64,000 bases of DNA. Origin: Protula sp. h YS-2021. Taxonomy: Eukaryota; Annelida; Polychaeta; Sabellida; Serpulidae. A program made the translations under genes and the position numbers. This document shows, in pieces, positions 63,789 through 64,000 of the stretch (position 1 is the first letter of the stretch; every line of letters starts with the position of its first letter). Where the stretch lies: NCBI GenBank assembly GCA_949752745.1, contig OX457031.1, positions 53,474,303 to 53,538,302 of the forward strand. Direction: 5' to 3'. The notes beneath the pieces were generated by a model. The model searched no databases. It saw only the letters and a program-made list of their open reading frames with translations, and was not told the origin of the DNA.

Positions 63789-64000
63789 CTACATATACTT
63801 TATGGTTTGGGTATTTGGACTTGTCTAACAGTATCTTTTGTTTATAATGTTATCAGCAGTTACGCAACAAAGCCTTGTACCCAAATCACTCTCATTCGCA
63901 TTACCAGTTAAAACGGCTAGAGACTAGATCTCGTTTAACTTTTAATTACAAGTGTTATGTCTCCCAGACAATATTCACAAAGTCTTTGCAGGAAGACGTG
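63789..64000. other. No gene seen at the right edge
   Basis: AT-rich DNA after the recombinase relic; no repeat or frame recognised. Confidence 0.5.

Overview
This window reads as animal nuclear DNA, not prokaryotic. Genes are split by GT-AG introns, intergenic DNA is AT-rich, and transposon relics and minisatellites are dense. Two conserved animal genes are recognisable: a PHOSPHO2-type phosphatase (+ strand, 2 coding exons, 17984-19316) and the deubiquitinase MINDY4/FAM188B (- strand, 15 located coding exons, 46654 down to 35446). The mobile-element mix (Gypsy, DIRS, a 5'-truncated LINE with an ATT-type tail, hAT, pogo) would fit a marine invertebrate, perhaps a mollusc. That taxonomic guess is inference only.

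Layout. 1-2.8 kb: AT-rich, no gene. 2.8-7.7 kb: a nearly complete but broken Gypsy/Ty3 LTR retrotransposon on the - strand, with 159-bp LTRs and a GATAT target duplication. 8.6-11.0 kb: a candidate DNA element whose two ends are packed with TTGTCA/TCGTCA motifs. 11.4-12.8 kb: a foldback cluster. 12.8-14.7 kb: a LINE 3' part (- strand) split by a hAT element that still carries the transposase dimerisation domain. 15-17 kb: two MITEs and a hairpin-headed repeat. 18-19.3 kb: PHOSPHO2-like gene. 19.3-21.8 kb: cluster of hairpin-headed repeats and a hAT MITE. 22.8-29.2 kb: minisatellites, palindromic MITEs and a pogo-type element. 30.3-32.6 kb: a 51-bp minisatellite. 32.6-34.5 kb: a ~148-bp satellite ending in a hairpin head. 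35.4-46.7 kb: MINDY4, whose introns hold a 21-bp E-box minisatellite, duplicated exon ends with 5' splice sites, and a 918-bp transposon. 46.7-51.0 kb: AT-rich, with one long inverted repeat. 51.0-56.9 kb: a DIRS-type tyrosine-recombinase retrotransposon with 189-bp inverted ends; most of its reverse-transcriptase core is missing where a MITE now sits. 58.0-58.7 kb: 5' part of a pogo-type transposon with a CENP-B-like HTH. 62.8-63.8 kb: a second, frameshifted tyrosine recombinase.

The most unusual theme is a recurring repeat architecture at several loci: a short perfect or near-perfect hairpin, then a GTCYGTC-rich box, then tandem modules of ~140-170 bp, several of which carry a CTCCTCCTACA-like box. 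Unit sequences differ between loci but the order of parts is kept. The second is the duplication of MINDY4 exon 3' ends together with their splice donors, seen independently in two introns.
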